From positions 36,516,423-36,580,422 of the forward strand of contig CM033394.1 of the NCBI GenBank assembly GCA_019426215.1: a DNA stretch of 64,000 nt, given 5' to 3'. Shown here piece after piece: positions 35,353-47,041 of this stretch. Source of the DNA: Buddleja alternifolia (taxonomy: Eukaryota > Streptophyta > Magnoliopsida > Lamiales > Scrophulariaceae). The notes beneath the pieces were generated by a model that ran no database searches, was not told where the DNA came from, and worked only from the letters and a program-made list of their open reading frames with translations. Positions within the stretch are counted from its first letter, which is position 1. Each line of letters starts with the position of its first letter. The position numbers and the translations under genes are program-made.

Positions 35353-35765
35353 CACTACAATAAAAAGTAATATTTGTGATAATGTTAAAAGTGTCACTAG
35401 ATGTACATAATGAGTGATAATAATTTTTACTTTGTTACAATAAAAAATTTTAGTGACAAGAGTTTCTTTAAAGTTGTCACTCTTGACAATTAGTGACACA
35501 TGTATAGTGACAACTTAGTGACAAAACAAATAGAGTGACAACTATAATTGTTGTTACTAAGTTGTCACAAAAAGTGTCACTAATTGTCCATAGTGACAAC
35601 AATTTCCTTGTCATTAATTATCAAAAGTGACAACTTTTATACAAATTTTGTCACTATTAAATATGTGAAACATATTTTAGTGACAAGACAAAAGTTCTTG
35701 TCACTAAGAATTGATAATTAGCGACAACTTTGACATTGTCACTTGTCATTTTTGCATTTAACGCA
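35353..35765 (+). mobile_element. CACTA transposon end with subterminal repeats
   Basis: It begins CACTACAATAAAAAGTAAT, the form of a plant CACTA (En/Spm-type) terminal repeat. About 400 bp follow, densely packed with both orientations of AGTGACAACTT / AAGTTGTCACT, the subterminal repeats to which such transposases bind in known CACTA families. No opposite end or transposase was found. The segment stops where Copia copy A begins, so it is a truncated end. Confidence 0.75.
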
Positions 35766-36415
35766 TATAAATTGACTAATGTGCAAAGTGAGACCAAACT
35801 TTTGACAATTTAAATTCTCTCAATTAAATGATATAGAGTTAGTAAAGGATGTGGGACATCCTCACCCTCCACTAAGCTTATTAAAATTAAAATTACTACA
35901 AATGTGTAATGCTTCCCAGTTATGGGAGTTATGCATTTGGAAATAACTTGAAATTTTATTAAGCGCATGAGATATCTTAGTCGAAGCATATTTCACCCCA
36001 GAAACCGGTTACGCTGCAAGGTAAAATTCAAATGTTAGATTAAAGGAGTTAGTGGAAATGAACTCGGATAGTTCACGAGCTTAGAAATCGGTTAGGTTGC
36101 GGATTGGTGAACTATGGGGAAAGATATTGAAATATTTATGGGATAAATTGATGTAAGACATCAATTCAAATAATTAATGGGCCAGAAATTAGTTAGATTG
36201 CGACCCATTTAATTAATTGAAGACCTCAATACTCACTGTGGAATTAATGTCAATGATGATTCCTAACTTCTACATGGGAGTGTTGGATTAAAAAAATACA
36301 GTGGGAGCCAAGATGAATTTTTAAGTCCTTAATTTCTCTTGGTGAAGTCAATTACAAGTAATCTAATTAATCTGGTTTATTTCTACAGTTATTTTCTCGT
36401 TTATCTCTCTCAAAT

Positions 36416-36960
36416 ATGACAAACCCACTTTCAATTCTACTCGAAAAGAATATCCTAAATGGACCCAATTATGTGGACTGACTAAGAAATTTGAGGATTG
36501 TCTTTAACATAGAATCTCTAGGATACGTATTGGAGGTTAATATCCTGGCGGCTCCAGCTAGGACACGTGCTAGTGAGGAAGAAATCCAAGCCCATGAAAA
36601 ATGGGTTAAGGACGACGTCCGATTTGGGGGATACATGCTAGGATCTATGACCAATGAACTTCAAAGATCACATGATAAGATGCCCACTGCAAGAGCTATC
36701 CTGGGACACTTGGTAGAGCTCTATGGTGAGCACAATCGAACTTCACAATATGAGATATCGAAAGAGCTCTTAGGAGCCAAGATGAAAGAAAGTGAGAAGG
36801 TCGGTGATCATGTCCTTAAAATGATATCGAGGATTGAGAAATTGGAAGCTCTCAACTTCACCATGAACGCAACCCTTCAAACTGACTTAATCTTGCAGTC
36901 TTTTCCTGATTCCTTCTCCTAATTTGTGGTTAACTTTAACTGCAATGAGATAGAGTGCAA
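36416..36960 (+). pseudogene. Copia A gag
   Basis: From ATG 36416 (MTNPLSILLEKNIL) the frame meets a TGA in place of Trp at about 36478-36480 (copy B has DWLRNLRIV). It then runs through WVKDDVRFGGYMLGSMTNEL, ARAILGHLVELYGEH and LQTDLILQSFPDSFS to a TAA at 36920-36922. It is homologous to copy B gag and of plant Copia type (Tork/TNT1-like by resemblance, lineage not certain). Confidence 0.85.
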
Positions 36961-36964
36961 TTTA

Positions 36965-38086
36965 GTAGGGCTAATGTTTGGTTTTGCCCAATGGGCTTAA
37001 AAACATTTTTTCCATTCCTATATTAGTTAAGACTGGTTATACATTCCATTTTTCTAATTTGAATTGCGACATTTATTATGGTAATAAAATAGTCCGAAAT
37101 GCATCTTTAGTTAATGGTTTGTCTTAATTGAATGTCCATAAGTCTTCTGTTGTGAATGTTGTAACACATAAACATAGTAGTCAAGAAGGTAACTTAAAAC
37201 TTAAGTGGCATCTTAGACTAGGCCATGTTGGAGAGCACAAGATCCACAAAATGGAAAAAGATGAACTTTTAAGCACACTAGGATTGGATCCCTATCCAAC
37301 ATGTGAATCATGTCTCTTAGGCAAAATGGCTAGATCTCTCTTCACAAGGACTTTTGAAAGAGCTACTCAAGTCTTAGGATTAGTGCATACCGACATTTGC
37401 GGACCATTTGAAGAAATGGCTCGTGGAGGTTTCTACTACTTCATCACTTTCACTGACGATCATTCAAGATATGGTCTAGTGTATCTGATGAAGCAAAAGT
37501 CTGAATCCTTTGAAAGGTTTAAAGCATTCAAAGCTTTAGTAGAAAATCAAACTGGCCAAAATATAAAGACTCTTCATTCAGATCGTGGAGGAGAATATAT
37601 GAGCGCCGAGTTTGATGAGTTCCTTAGGGAACAAGGAATAATGTTACAATTAACACCACCAGCAACTCCTCAACTAAATGGAGTAGCCGAGCGAAGGAAC
37701 TGAACATTGTTGGACATGGTTCGTTCCATGCTTAGCTACACCGATTACCCATTTTGTTTTGGGGACATGCGCTCCTTACTTCTGCTTATATATTGAACAG
37801 ATGTCCCTCCAAATCCATTCCTAGAACTCCACATGAGATGTGGAATAATAGGAAACCAAGTCTTAACCACATCAAGATTTGGGAATGTCCTGCTTATGTT
37901 AAAAAGACTAAAGTAGAGAAATTAGAGACAAGGTCCCTAATGGGACGTTTCATTGGTTATCCTGAAGATTCCATGGGATTCTTCTTTTACCTACATGATG
38001 ATCAAAGGATCATTGTGGCCCTACAAGCCCACTTCCTGGAGGATGAGTTCATCTTGGAAAGGGCAAAAGTAGAAAAAATGTTCTAG
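36965..38086 (+). pseudogene. Copia A integrase
   Basis: The fragment starts in the protease-integrase linker. It has the zinc-finger segment LKWHLRLGHVGEHKIHKM...CESCLLGK, then core motifs HTDICGPF, FTDDHSRYG, HSDRGGEY and [15 protein letters not shown] at 37701-37703 replaces Arg just after ERRN, a CGA to TGA change. A frameshift near 37745 then moves the C-terminal part (MFWGHALLTSAYILNR...) into another frame ending at 38086. RT is absent. Confidence 0.9.
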
Positions 38087-38270
38087 AAGAACAAAATGAA
38101 ATTGTCATCGTGACATCTATTCAAGAACCAAGACTTGACCCAATAGTAACACAACCACCACGTAGATTTGATAGAATACCGCATGAACCTGAGAGGAATG
38201 AGTATCTACTGCTGAGGGAGCTAGAACTCCACATGTAGTACAAGAAGGTCATGAAGATGATCCTTCTACC

Positions 38271-39886
38271 TGTTAGGTTAATGTCCTTAAATGCCACTAG
38301 AGGATTAGAGAATATTAGGACATTATCAATTTGTAATTGTTTCGCATTTTATCAATAAAAGGCAATTAGTTGTTCACTAATATATTGCCATATATATTGT
38401 AATCATCTATAAGTCCATGAACACAAGAGTTAACTCTCTAAGGCACTATAGAAGTTTGATACTTGTGTACTAAAATAGTCTGCGGTCAATGATTTTCAAT
38501 TGGGCATTGGAAATTACGAAAACTTGTATGATATGAGTTTTGAAGAGAAAAAGGTGCCCTTCAATCACTGGGAAGTAGTGAAAAACTCACATCCTAGGTG
38601 CACTGATGGAGATAGTGGCACTTAGACATGACTCGCATCAATTCTGTCACATGAGTTTTCACTTTTTGACAGTCGGTGACAGAATTGATTAAATTGTAAT
38701 AGGTGTGTCTGAACTTTAGAATTGAGGAATCGAGTTGAAGATATGCTTGTGACATTAGGTTTGCCATTAGAGTAGTTAAGCCCAATTCACCCTTTGGTGG
38801 TCTCAACCTCGAACTGCAACCTAATGGGCAAGTAGTAGTCTTAACTGATATCCAAGATGAGATTCGTTCCCTCGAAGGTGAACAAGAAACTATCCTATGC
38901 ATTTATAAGTAAGTTAGATCTTAAAGTTTTCGGCTAAAGCATTAACTGATCTGAGCTTGTTATAAATATAACATAGTGTCAAGTTAGTGAGTTTGACAAA
39001 AAACCATGACTCTCACTTGATCAGGATAAGGAAACAAAGAGTTTATATTCACACGGTATTTAAAATAGGAAAGATAAAAATGATCCAATCATTTCATCTT
39101 ATTTGGGTTACAATGTGGACCACTTAACTGACTAGGTGGGACCCATATTCAATGGAATCCTCATATTGCCAAATATAGATAAACTGAAAGAGTCATGCTT
39201 AAAAGGGAAAAATCGATAGAAAATTTGAAATATTTCTTGTGGTTATATTTTAAGTATTGGATACTTAAAATTAGTTAAAGGGAATTAATTATTTGAAGAA
39301 ATAAGTTAGTTCATTTATAGTTTAATTAATATGTTATTTCTTACAGAAATAAAAATCAATTAAATATCCTATCTATTATTTAATTAGATTAATTAATTGA
39401 ATTGAATTAATTAATTAAATAGTTGATTGGACTAAGCTCAAATTGGTGCACCAAGAGGCACACCAAGACCATATGGGGCCGCCACTAGTCATCCACAATG
39501 GGCTAATTAAGCCCAAGGTATTAACTTAAGTGATAAATATAGCACATTAGTTAACAGCTAGGTCATAAGTTACAATTAACTTTTGAGCCACAAGAAAGAA
39601 TTTCCTCTCCATCTCTCTCTCTCCTAGCCGTCGGTCTACACCAAGAAGAAGAAGGAGAATTTTTCTCATTAAGTTTTTCCGGCGAGACAATTTAGAGGCA
39701 GGACTTTTGAACTGTTCGGATTATCAAGATTTCAACTGGAGTTATTCACGAAGAAGTTGAAGGATTCGAGTTTCTGTAATTCTCCAACCACTTCTGATAA
39801 AACCCCGGGATTGATCCTGTTATGGAAAAATCCAAATAAAGTTTTAAAATTCAGTTTCCGCTGTGTTTGGTTATTTTCCCCCAACA
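38271..39886 (+). repeat. LTR between Copia A and B (5' LTR of B)
   Basis: 1616 bp, from TGTTAGGTTAATGTCC to CCCCAACA, followed after one base by the primer site TGGTATCAGAGC. Its first roughly 300 bp match 45625-45921 closely. Parts also match 47042-48812 (for example ATTCTGTCACATG). It directly follows the truncated copy A, so it may be the shared product of recombination. Confidence 0.85.
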
Positions 39887-39887
39887 G

Positions 39888-39899
39888 TGGTATCAGAGC
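39888..39899 (+). other. Copia B primer-binding site
   Basis: TGGTATCAGAGC, a perfect match to the usual initiator tRNA-Met complement of plant Copia elements. Confidence 0.92.
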
Positions 39900-40099
39900 C
39901 ATATAGTGGGGTTCGTTGTATGTATTTTATGTGTAAATATGTGATAAGGAAGCATGATTTACAGTTTTACTGATGCATGATTAGATATGTGGATTTCGCA
40001 TTTTTTGTGTTCTTGAGGATTTAGTTTATTTTTCATTCATTAGAAATTAATAAAATTCAAATTTTATGTAATTTAATGTGATGGAAATAAAAAATTACA

Positions 40100-40310
40100 A
40101 ATTTCAGCTCCGACCCGTCGCCGTGGTGGTGACGCAGCAGCCGATGGGCTCACTGTGCGAGCCCATCTTTCTCGGCAGCTGGACTGCTGAGAGGGATGCG
40201 CTGCACAACGCAGCCCATCACGCTGATTGGGATGCCGTGTGATTCGGCCGCACGATGAGCCCACCCGTGTGTTTTTCAACACACGGGTTGCAACGACCTG
40301 ACCCGGGTCA
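40100..40310 (+). other. GC-rich, hairpin-rich patch in the Copia B leader
   Basis: A GC-rich island in AT-rich leader DNA. Perfect hairpins are GATGGGCTC/GAGCCCATC (40143-40151 and 40159-40167) and ACCCGTGTGTT/AACACACGGGT (40263-40273 and 40278-40288), followed by the palindrome TGACCCGGGTCA (40299-40310). Its place between primer site and gag suggests an RNA structure such as a packaging or dimerisation signal (inference). Confidence 0.6.
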
Positions 40311-41684
40311 TTTATTATATATATATATATTATTTAATTTTTGATTAAGATTTGATTTTAATACAAAAATAAATAATATTATTTATTTAATAAAAGTATT
40401 TTATTTTCATCTAATCTAATGTCAATTAAAGTTAGACTTTGAATTAAGTTGAATTCTTTCTATTGTGAAATTAATCTTAATATACCTAGAGATTAATTTT
40501 TATTAAAATTGAATTTTAATATAAAATTAATTGGAGTTCATTCAAATTGAATTTTCAAATGGAATTAAATAAATTTAATTTTCTCGAGAATATGAAAAAC
40601 AATAATTAAATTTGGAACTTAATTATAAACTAACATATATGGTTTTTGTGTATTATGTGATATATATCATGTTTGACATGTTATGTGATGGGAGACGTGA
40701 TTCATGGACTTAGGCTCGTTTATTTGTATTTCTTTTCGATGGGTTGTAAAGGCCTTTTGAGCCTACTTTTATTTTCTTTCTAGAAAATCTTTGCATAGGT
40801 GGCTTATATTGAAATGTAATAGTTAGAAATAGAATAGGCCCATAGGAGAAATCCAAGTCTAGCCGAGGAGATACAAGAAGAAGTTTTGAAGCTTTAGTGT
40901 AGTTTCTTTTTTATTTTGATTGAGACATTGGCTTGTCTCAATCTAGAAATAAAAGTCCATGAATCGTGTGTTGTTAGCTTTCTAGGATTGCTATTTTTTT
41001 ATTTAATCCATGTTTGTATGTTTTATATATGATGGATTAATGTGCAAAGTGAGACCTAATAAATAATTTAAATTCTCCCACTTTGAAAAATATTAAGTTA
41101 GTAAAGGGTACTAGGTACCTTGTCCTCCACTGAACTTAAGAGAAATTAAAATGATATTTAATATATAATATCGTCCCTAAGCAATGGGGGTTATATATTG
41201 AAATATATTTTAAATTTTTCCTAAGTGCATGGAAGCCATTAGTCGAAACAAATTTCACCCCACATACCAGCAAAAGGTTGCAAGGTGAAATTCAATTGTT
41301 AGACTAATAGTAGTCAGTGGGTTGAACTTAAATTATTCTTAAATCAATAAGATCGTTAAAAGGTTGAATTTGATGAATAATGGACAAAGGGATTGAATCA
41401 TCCATTTGATGGGTTGATGTTAGGCATCACTTAATAAATCAATTAGGCTACATACCAGCAAAAGGTTGCAACCTATTTGATCTAGTTAAAGAAATCAATT
41501 ATCACTACGAAGCCTTCCAACGATGACTTCCGAATTCCACAGTGAGAGTGTGGATTTTCGAAAAATGTAGTGTGAGCCAATTTTAAATTGAAAGTCCTTA
41601 ATTTAAATTTGGAACAAAAACTACATTAGAATCTAATAAGTCTTTTTACCTTTATGCAGTTATTTGCTTATTATCTCTCTCACT

Positions 41685-42500
41685 ATGACTATCAACCCAT
41701 TGTATGTACTATTTGAAAAGAACACTTTGACTGGTTCGTATTATGTGGACTGGCTCCGAAACTTGAGGATAGTCCTCAATATGGAGTCACTGGGGTATGT
41801 ATTGGATGCTGATATCCCAGCCGCGCCCGTAAGGACGCGTGCTAGTGAGGAGAAAATCGCAGCTCATGAGAAATGGGTTAAAGACGACGAGTTTGTCTGG
41901 GTTTGTGGGTACATGCTGGGCTCAGTGACAAATGAGTTGCAAAGGTCTCACGACAAAATGGTCTTAGCGAGGGCTATTTTGGCACACTTGGTGGAGCTCT
42001 TTGGTGAGCACAGTCGCACTGCTCGATATGAGATATCGAAAGAGGTCTTTGGAGCCAAGATGAAAGAAGGTGAAAAGGTTGGGGACCGTGTCCTAAAATA
42101 GATTTCGAAAATTGAGTGGTTAGAGGCCCTCGACTTCAACATGGACCCGCAACTACAAACTGACCTCATCTTGCAGTCATTTCCAGACTCCTTTTCTCAA
42201 TTTGTGGTGAACTTTAACTGCAATGAGATAGAATGCAATTTAACTGGGTTGATGAATAAGCCGAATACTGCACAATCTCAAATCCAAAGGGAAAAGAGGC
42301 GACCTTGGTCATCACTTCTAAGGCTAAAAACAACAAGAAGAAGAAAACTAAGAAAGCTACTAGCACCCCGGGTCCACAAGGTAAGATAGATAAAGGAAAG
42401 GGAAAAGCTCTAAAAGTGATGAAAAGCAAAGGACCTAAAGAAAGGGATAGGTGCCTTCACTACAGTGAGCTAGGCCACCGGAGGAGGGAGTGACCAAACT
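41685..42500 (+). pseudogene. Copia B gag
   Basis: The ATG at 41685 (MTINPLYVLFEKNTL) starts a gag with YYVDWLRNLRIVLNMESLGY, AHEKWVKDD and LAHLVELFGEH. A TAG at about 42099-42101 interrupts it. It resumes as PQLQTDLILQSFPDSFSQF, shifts frame near 42290, and ends in a basic nucleocapsid with CLHYSELGHRRRE. In that knuckle the second Cys is Tyr and a stop replaces the region of the last Cys. Not functional. Confidence 0.88.
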
Positions 42501-42520
42501 TTGACAAAGGTGCACTAGGA

Positions 42521-43790
42521 ATGGAACTTTTTGCTTTAGAAACCAAATGTTCTATAACTGTATTTTCCACTTCGTGGATACTTGATTCTGGAGCTAGTGC
42601 TCACGTTTGTGTAATGAATCAAGATCTGCAGCGAAGTAGGAAGCTGGAGCATGGAGAGGTGCTGATCAATGTTGGCAGCGGGCAGAGTGTCGCTGCTTCT
42701 AGCATTGGATCAACTTCTTTATGTTTATCATATGGACATGTTTTAAATTTAGAGGATGTTTTAGTTTTGCCCAACGGGTTTAAGAACATTATTTCAATTC
42801 CTATGTTGGTTAGAAATAATTATGTTTTGAATTTCATTGACAATAATTGCAGCATTTTATTTATTGATAATATTGTTGGGACTGCTACTTTAGTCAATGG
42901 TCTATATTTTTTAAACATGCGAAATAAATGTGTTGTAAATGTTATCTCAAAAAAGCGTGGTAGGCAAAATACTAACCTAAGCTTAAAGTGGCATCTTAGA
43001 CTAGGCCATACTGGCGAGCAAAAGATACACAAGATGGAGAAAGATGGGTTAATTGACCCATTGGGATCAGATCCTTATCCAACTTGCGGATCTTACCTCA
43101 AAGGAAAAATGGCTAGATCCCCCTTCACCGGGACTTTTGAAAGGGCCACTGAAGTATTAGAACTTGTGCACACCGACGTTTGCGGACCATTTGGAGAAAT
43201 GGCTCGTAGAGATTTTCACTATTTCATTACTTTCACTAATGACTATTCAAGATATGGTCTTGTGTATCTAATGAAATACAATTCTGAATCATTTGATAGG
43301 TTCAAAGAATTTAAGACTTTGGTGAAAAACAAACTGGTCATCATGTAAAAACACTATGATCGGATCGTGGAGGTGAATATATGAGTGACGAGTTTGATCA
43401 GTTCCTAAAGGAACATGGGATAATATTGCAACTCACACCACCAGCAACTCCACAACTAAATGGGGTAGCAGAGTGTAGAAATCGAACGCTTTTGAATATG
43501 GTTCGATCTATGCTCAGCTACACTAATTTGCCCATCTTCTTGTGGGGACATGCACTCTTTATGGCTATTCATATCTTGAATAGATGTCCTTCTAAATCCG
43601 TTCCTAAAACCCCATATGAGATATGGAGAAATAGGAAACCAAACCTTAAACTCATTAAGGTTTGGGGATGCCCTGCCTACATCAAGAAGACAAAGGCAAA
43701 GAAATTGGAAGCTAGGTCCCTTAAAGGACGTTTCATCGATTTTTTTTCCAGAGAATTCTATGGGATACCTATTTTACTTGCAAGGTGATC
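42521..43790 (+). pseudogene. Copia B protease and integrase
   Basis: A 275-aa frame (42521-43348) has the protease active site SWILDSGASAHVC and FKNIISIPML, then the integrase zinc-finger region LKWHLRLGHTGEQKIHKM...TCGSYLKGKM (one Cys is Tyr) and HTDVCGPF. A frameshift near 43335 leads to a second frame (43381-43788) with [15 protein letters not shown] just before it, [14 protein letters not shown] (usually ERRN) and [16 protein letters not shown] further frameshift lies near 43740. Confidence 0.9.
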
Positions 43791-44079
43791 AAAGAATCAT
43801 TGTTGCGCTACAAGTGTACTTTCTTGAAGATGGATTTATTCAAGAAGGTGGTGTAGGTAGAAAGATTGTTCTCAATGAACAAGATGAAACATCCAGTGAG
43901 ACGACTGTTGAAACACACACTGACCTTATGAAACACAACCAACATTGTGAAGATCGGGTAAAGTACCACATCAACTTGATAGGTTCTATGAGTACATGCT
44001 ACAAGAGGAGCTGGGTGTCCATACTATAGCAGTGGGAGTTCATGGGGACGACCCTTCTACTTATGATTATGCAATGATG

Positions 44080-45560
44080 GACATCGACTCTGCAAAGTGG
44101 CGAGAAGCTATGCAGGAAAAGATAGACTCGATGCATTCCAACCAGGTCTGAACTCTAGTAAATCGTCCTGAGGGCATTGCACGTATAAGGATCAAGTGGT
44201 TCTACAAGAAGAAGATAGGCCCGGATGGAAAAATTGACACATACAAGGCAGGGCTTGTAGCAAAAGGTTATAGTCGAAAGAAAGTAATTGACTTTTAAGA
44301 GACCTTTTCACCTGTGGCAATGATCAAGTCTATTCGAATTCTACTTGCAATAGCTGCACACTTAGATTATGAGATATGGCAAATGGATGTAAAGACGGCT
44401 TTTCTGAATGGATTCCTTGAAGAGGATATCTATATGGATCAGCCTAAAGGCTTTGCATCTGGGTCTGATATTCATAAGGTGTGCAAACTTAAGAGATCCA
44501 TTTATGGACTTAAGCAAGCCTCTAGGAGTTGGAATCTACGTTTCGACGAAGCTGTGAAAGGATTTGACTTTGTCAAAAATTAAGATGAACCATGTGTTTA
44601 CAAGAAGGTTAGTGGGAGTAAAATCACTTTCCTTGTCTTATATGTGGATGACATTCTACTCATAGGAAATGATGAAGGAGTGCTCACATCAGTCAAAAGA
44701 TGGCTTTTAAAAACATTCTCCATGAAAGACTTGAGAGAAGCGACCTATATTCTAGGAATTCGTATCTACAGAGATAGAACAAATATAATGATAGGACTTT
44801 TCCAAGCCCTTTACTTAGAGAAACTCCTAAAAATATTTAGGATGGAAGACTCTAAGAAAGGTTTCTTGCCCATGAGACATGGGGTGCACCTTTCAAAATC
44901 TATGTCTAGGAAAGAAATGAGTACGGTGCCCTACGCGTCTGTAGTGGGTAGTCTGATGTACGCCATGTTATGCACACTGCCAGACATAGCCTACGTGGTA
45001 AGCGTGGTGAGTCATTTTAAGGCTAACCCGGGAAGAGAACACTGGACCGCTGTCAAAAAATATCCTCAAGTATCTGAAGAGAACTAAGGATATGGTCCTA
45101 ACATATGGACATGGAGATTTGAAAATGGATGGATATACTGACTCAGATTTTCAATCTATTGTAGATGATCGAAAATCTACTTCAAGATTTATATTCACGC
45201 TCAATGATGGGGCGGTGACTTGGAAAAGTTCCAAGCAAAGCACAACTGTTGATTCCACCACTGAGGCAGAATACATAGCAGCTTCAGAGGCTGCTAAAGA
45301 GGGTGTTTGGATTAGGAAGTTTTTTGGAGAATTTCAAGTGGTCTCTAGTGTAGAGCTGCCATTGCCACTTTATTGTGACAATAACGGGCTATTGCATAAG
45401 CAAAGGAACCATGGTCTCACAACAAATCCAAGAACATAGAGAGGAGATATCACATAATAAGAGAAATCATTGGAAGAGGTAAGATAGTTGTTCAGAGGGT
45501 AAATTCAGCAAACAACATTGTTGACCCATTGACCAAGCCTTTGATACAGGCAATGCTAGA
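44080..45560 (+). pseudogene. Copia B reverse transcriptase and RNase H
   Basis: RT motifs in order: IKWFYKKKIGPDGKIDTYKA, LVAKGYSRK, ETFSPVAMIKS (after a stop at about 44296), QMDVKTAFLNG, YGLKQASRSWN and the catalytic LYVDDILLIGN (about 44640). A stop at 44581-44583 separates the last two. RNase H follows with GYTDSDFQ, KSSKQSTTVDSTTEAEY and LYCDNN in shifted frames, ending near VDPLTKPL (about 45523). At least five lesions are visible. Confidence 0.9.
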
Positions 45561-45624
45561 TCGACATCTTGAAAAAGTAGGTATTAGATACCATAGTGAT
45601 TGGAATTGAGTACAAGTGGGAGAT

Positions 45625-45921
45625 TGCTAGGTTAATGTCCTCAAATGCCACTAGAGGATTAGAGAATACTAGGACATTATCAATTTGTAATTGTTTCGCA
45701 TTTTATCAATAAAAAGCAATTAATTGTTTACTATTATATTGGCATTTATATATTATAATCATCTATAAGTCCATCAACGCAAGAGTTAACTCTCTAAGAC
45801 ACTAGAGAAGTTTGATACTTGTGTACTAAAATAGTCTGCAAGTCAATGATTTTCAATTGGACATTGGAAATCATGAAGACTTGTATGGTATGAGTTTTGA
45901 CGAGAAAAAGGTGCGCGTCAA
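45625..45921 (+). repeat. Truncated LTR between Copia B and C
   Basis: It starts TGCTAGGTTAATGTCC after the polypurine tract of copy B and matches the first roughly 300 bp of 38271-39886. It ends abruptly at GTCAAT, where RT sequence of copy C begins. Confidence 0.88.
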
Positions 45922-47041
45922 TAAACAAGCATCTAGAAGCTGGAATCTTCGTTTTGATGAAGTGGTAAAGGGATATGGCTTCATCAAGAACGAAGATGAA
46001 CCCTGTGTCTACAAGAAGACTAGTGGGAGCAAGATCTCATTCTTAGTACTATATGTAGATAACATTCTACTTATAGGAAATAACATGGGAATGATCAGCA
46101 CTGCCAAGAAATGGCTTTCTAGTATGTTTTCCATGAAAGACTTGGGAGAAGCAACTTACATTCTTGGAATTCGTATCTATAGAGATAGAACGAATAGAAT
46201 GATCGGTCTTTACCAAGCCCTTTACTTAGAAAAAGTCCTAAAGAGATTTAGGATGGATAACTCTAAGTAAGGATTCCTTCCATGAGACATGGAGTACACT
46301 TGTCTAAGTCTATGTGTCCTCAAAATGAGGAAGATATAAAGGAGATGAGCAATGTACCCTATGCTTCTGCAGTCGATAGCCTAATGCATGCAATGTTGTG
46401 TACCAGACCTGACAATACTTATGTAGTAAGCATGGTGAGGCGATTTCAGGAAAACCCGAGAAAGAAACATTGGATAGCTATGAAGAATACCCTAAAGTAT
46501 CTTAAAAGAACTATGGATATGATTCTCATCTATGGAGGTGGAGATCTGAAGATGGAGGGTTACACTGATTTAGACTTTCAATCTGATGTAGATGACCAAA
46601 AATCCACTTCAGGGTTTGTTTTCACGCTTAATGGTGGGCAGTCTCTTGGAAAAGTTCCAAGCAAAGCACAACTATTGATTCCACCACTGAAGCAGAATAT
46701 GCGGCAGCCTCAAAGAAGCTGTTTAGATGAGAAAATTTCTAGGAGACTTTCAAGTGGTTCCTAGTACAGAGCTCCCATTACCACTTTATTGTGATAACAA
46801 TAGAGCAATAGCGCAAGCCAAAGAACCAAGGTCTCATAACAAGTCTAAACACATTGAGAGAAGATTTCACATCATCAGGGAGATCGTTGGCAGAGGAGAG
46901 ATAGCAATGCAGAAAATAACCTCAGCTGACAATGTCACTGACCCGTTCACCAAACCACTACCTCAGGTTGTTCTGGACCGACACCTGGAAAGGATGGGTA
47001 TAAGATACCACAAAACGTAGCATTAAGTGCAAGTGAGAGAT
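45922..47041 (+). pseudogene. Copia copy C, RT/RNase H remnant
   Basis: The fragment opens within RT (KQASRSWNLRFDEVVKGYGF), so everything 5' is missing. The catalytic box reads LYVDNILLIGN: the second Asp of YVDD is Asn, which would abolish polymerase activity. RNase H motifs (GYTDLDFQ, DQKSTSGFVFTLN, LYCDNNRAIAQAK, NVTDPFTKPL) follow in shifted frames. The polypurine tract AAGTGAGAGA (47031-47040) leads to the LTR at 47042. Copy C shows its own pattern of stops and is not a duplicate of copy B. Confidence 0.88.

Larger units (their letters stand above)
35771..38270 (+). mobile_element. Copia copy A, internally deleted
   Basis: It starts inside the 5' leader (GACTAATGTGCAAAGTGAG, matching copy B at about 41035) with no 5' LTR. 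Gag, then integrase, are present. The gag end, zinc knuckle and protease are deleted near 36960-36970. Sequence breaks off before RT at GATGATCCTTCTACC, which copy B has at about 44048 within intact sequence, and joins straight to the LTR at 38271. At least two deletions have shaped it. Confidence 0.85.
39888..45624 (+). mobile_element. Copia copy B internal region
   Basis: It contains the primer site, a 1.8-kb leader, gag, protease, integrase, RT, RNase H and a polypurine tract (CAAGTGGGAGAT, about 45613-45624) in Copia order. The coding frame has many stops and frameshifts. The 5' LTR is complete, but only about 300 bp of 3' LTR remain (45625-45921). Confidence 0.9.

Noticed and set aside
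40073..40282. 69-aa minus-strand frame in the Copia B leader
   Set aside because: It follows from the local GC-rich hairpins and has no similarity or start context.
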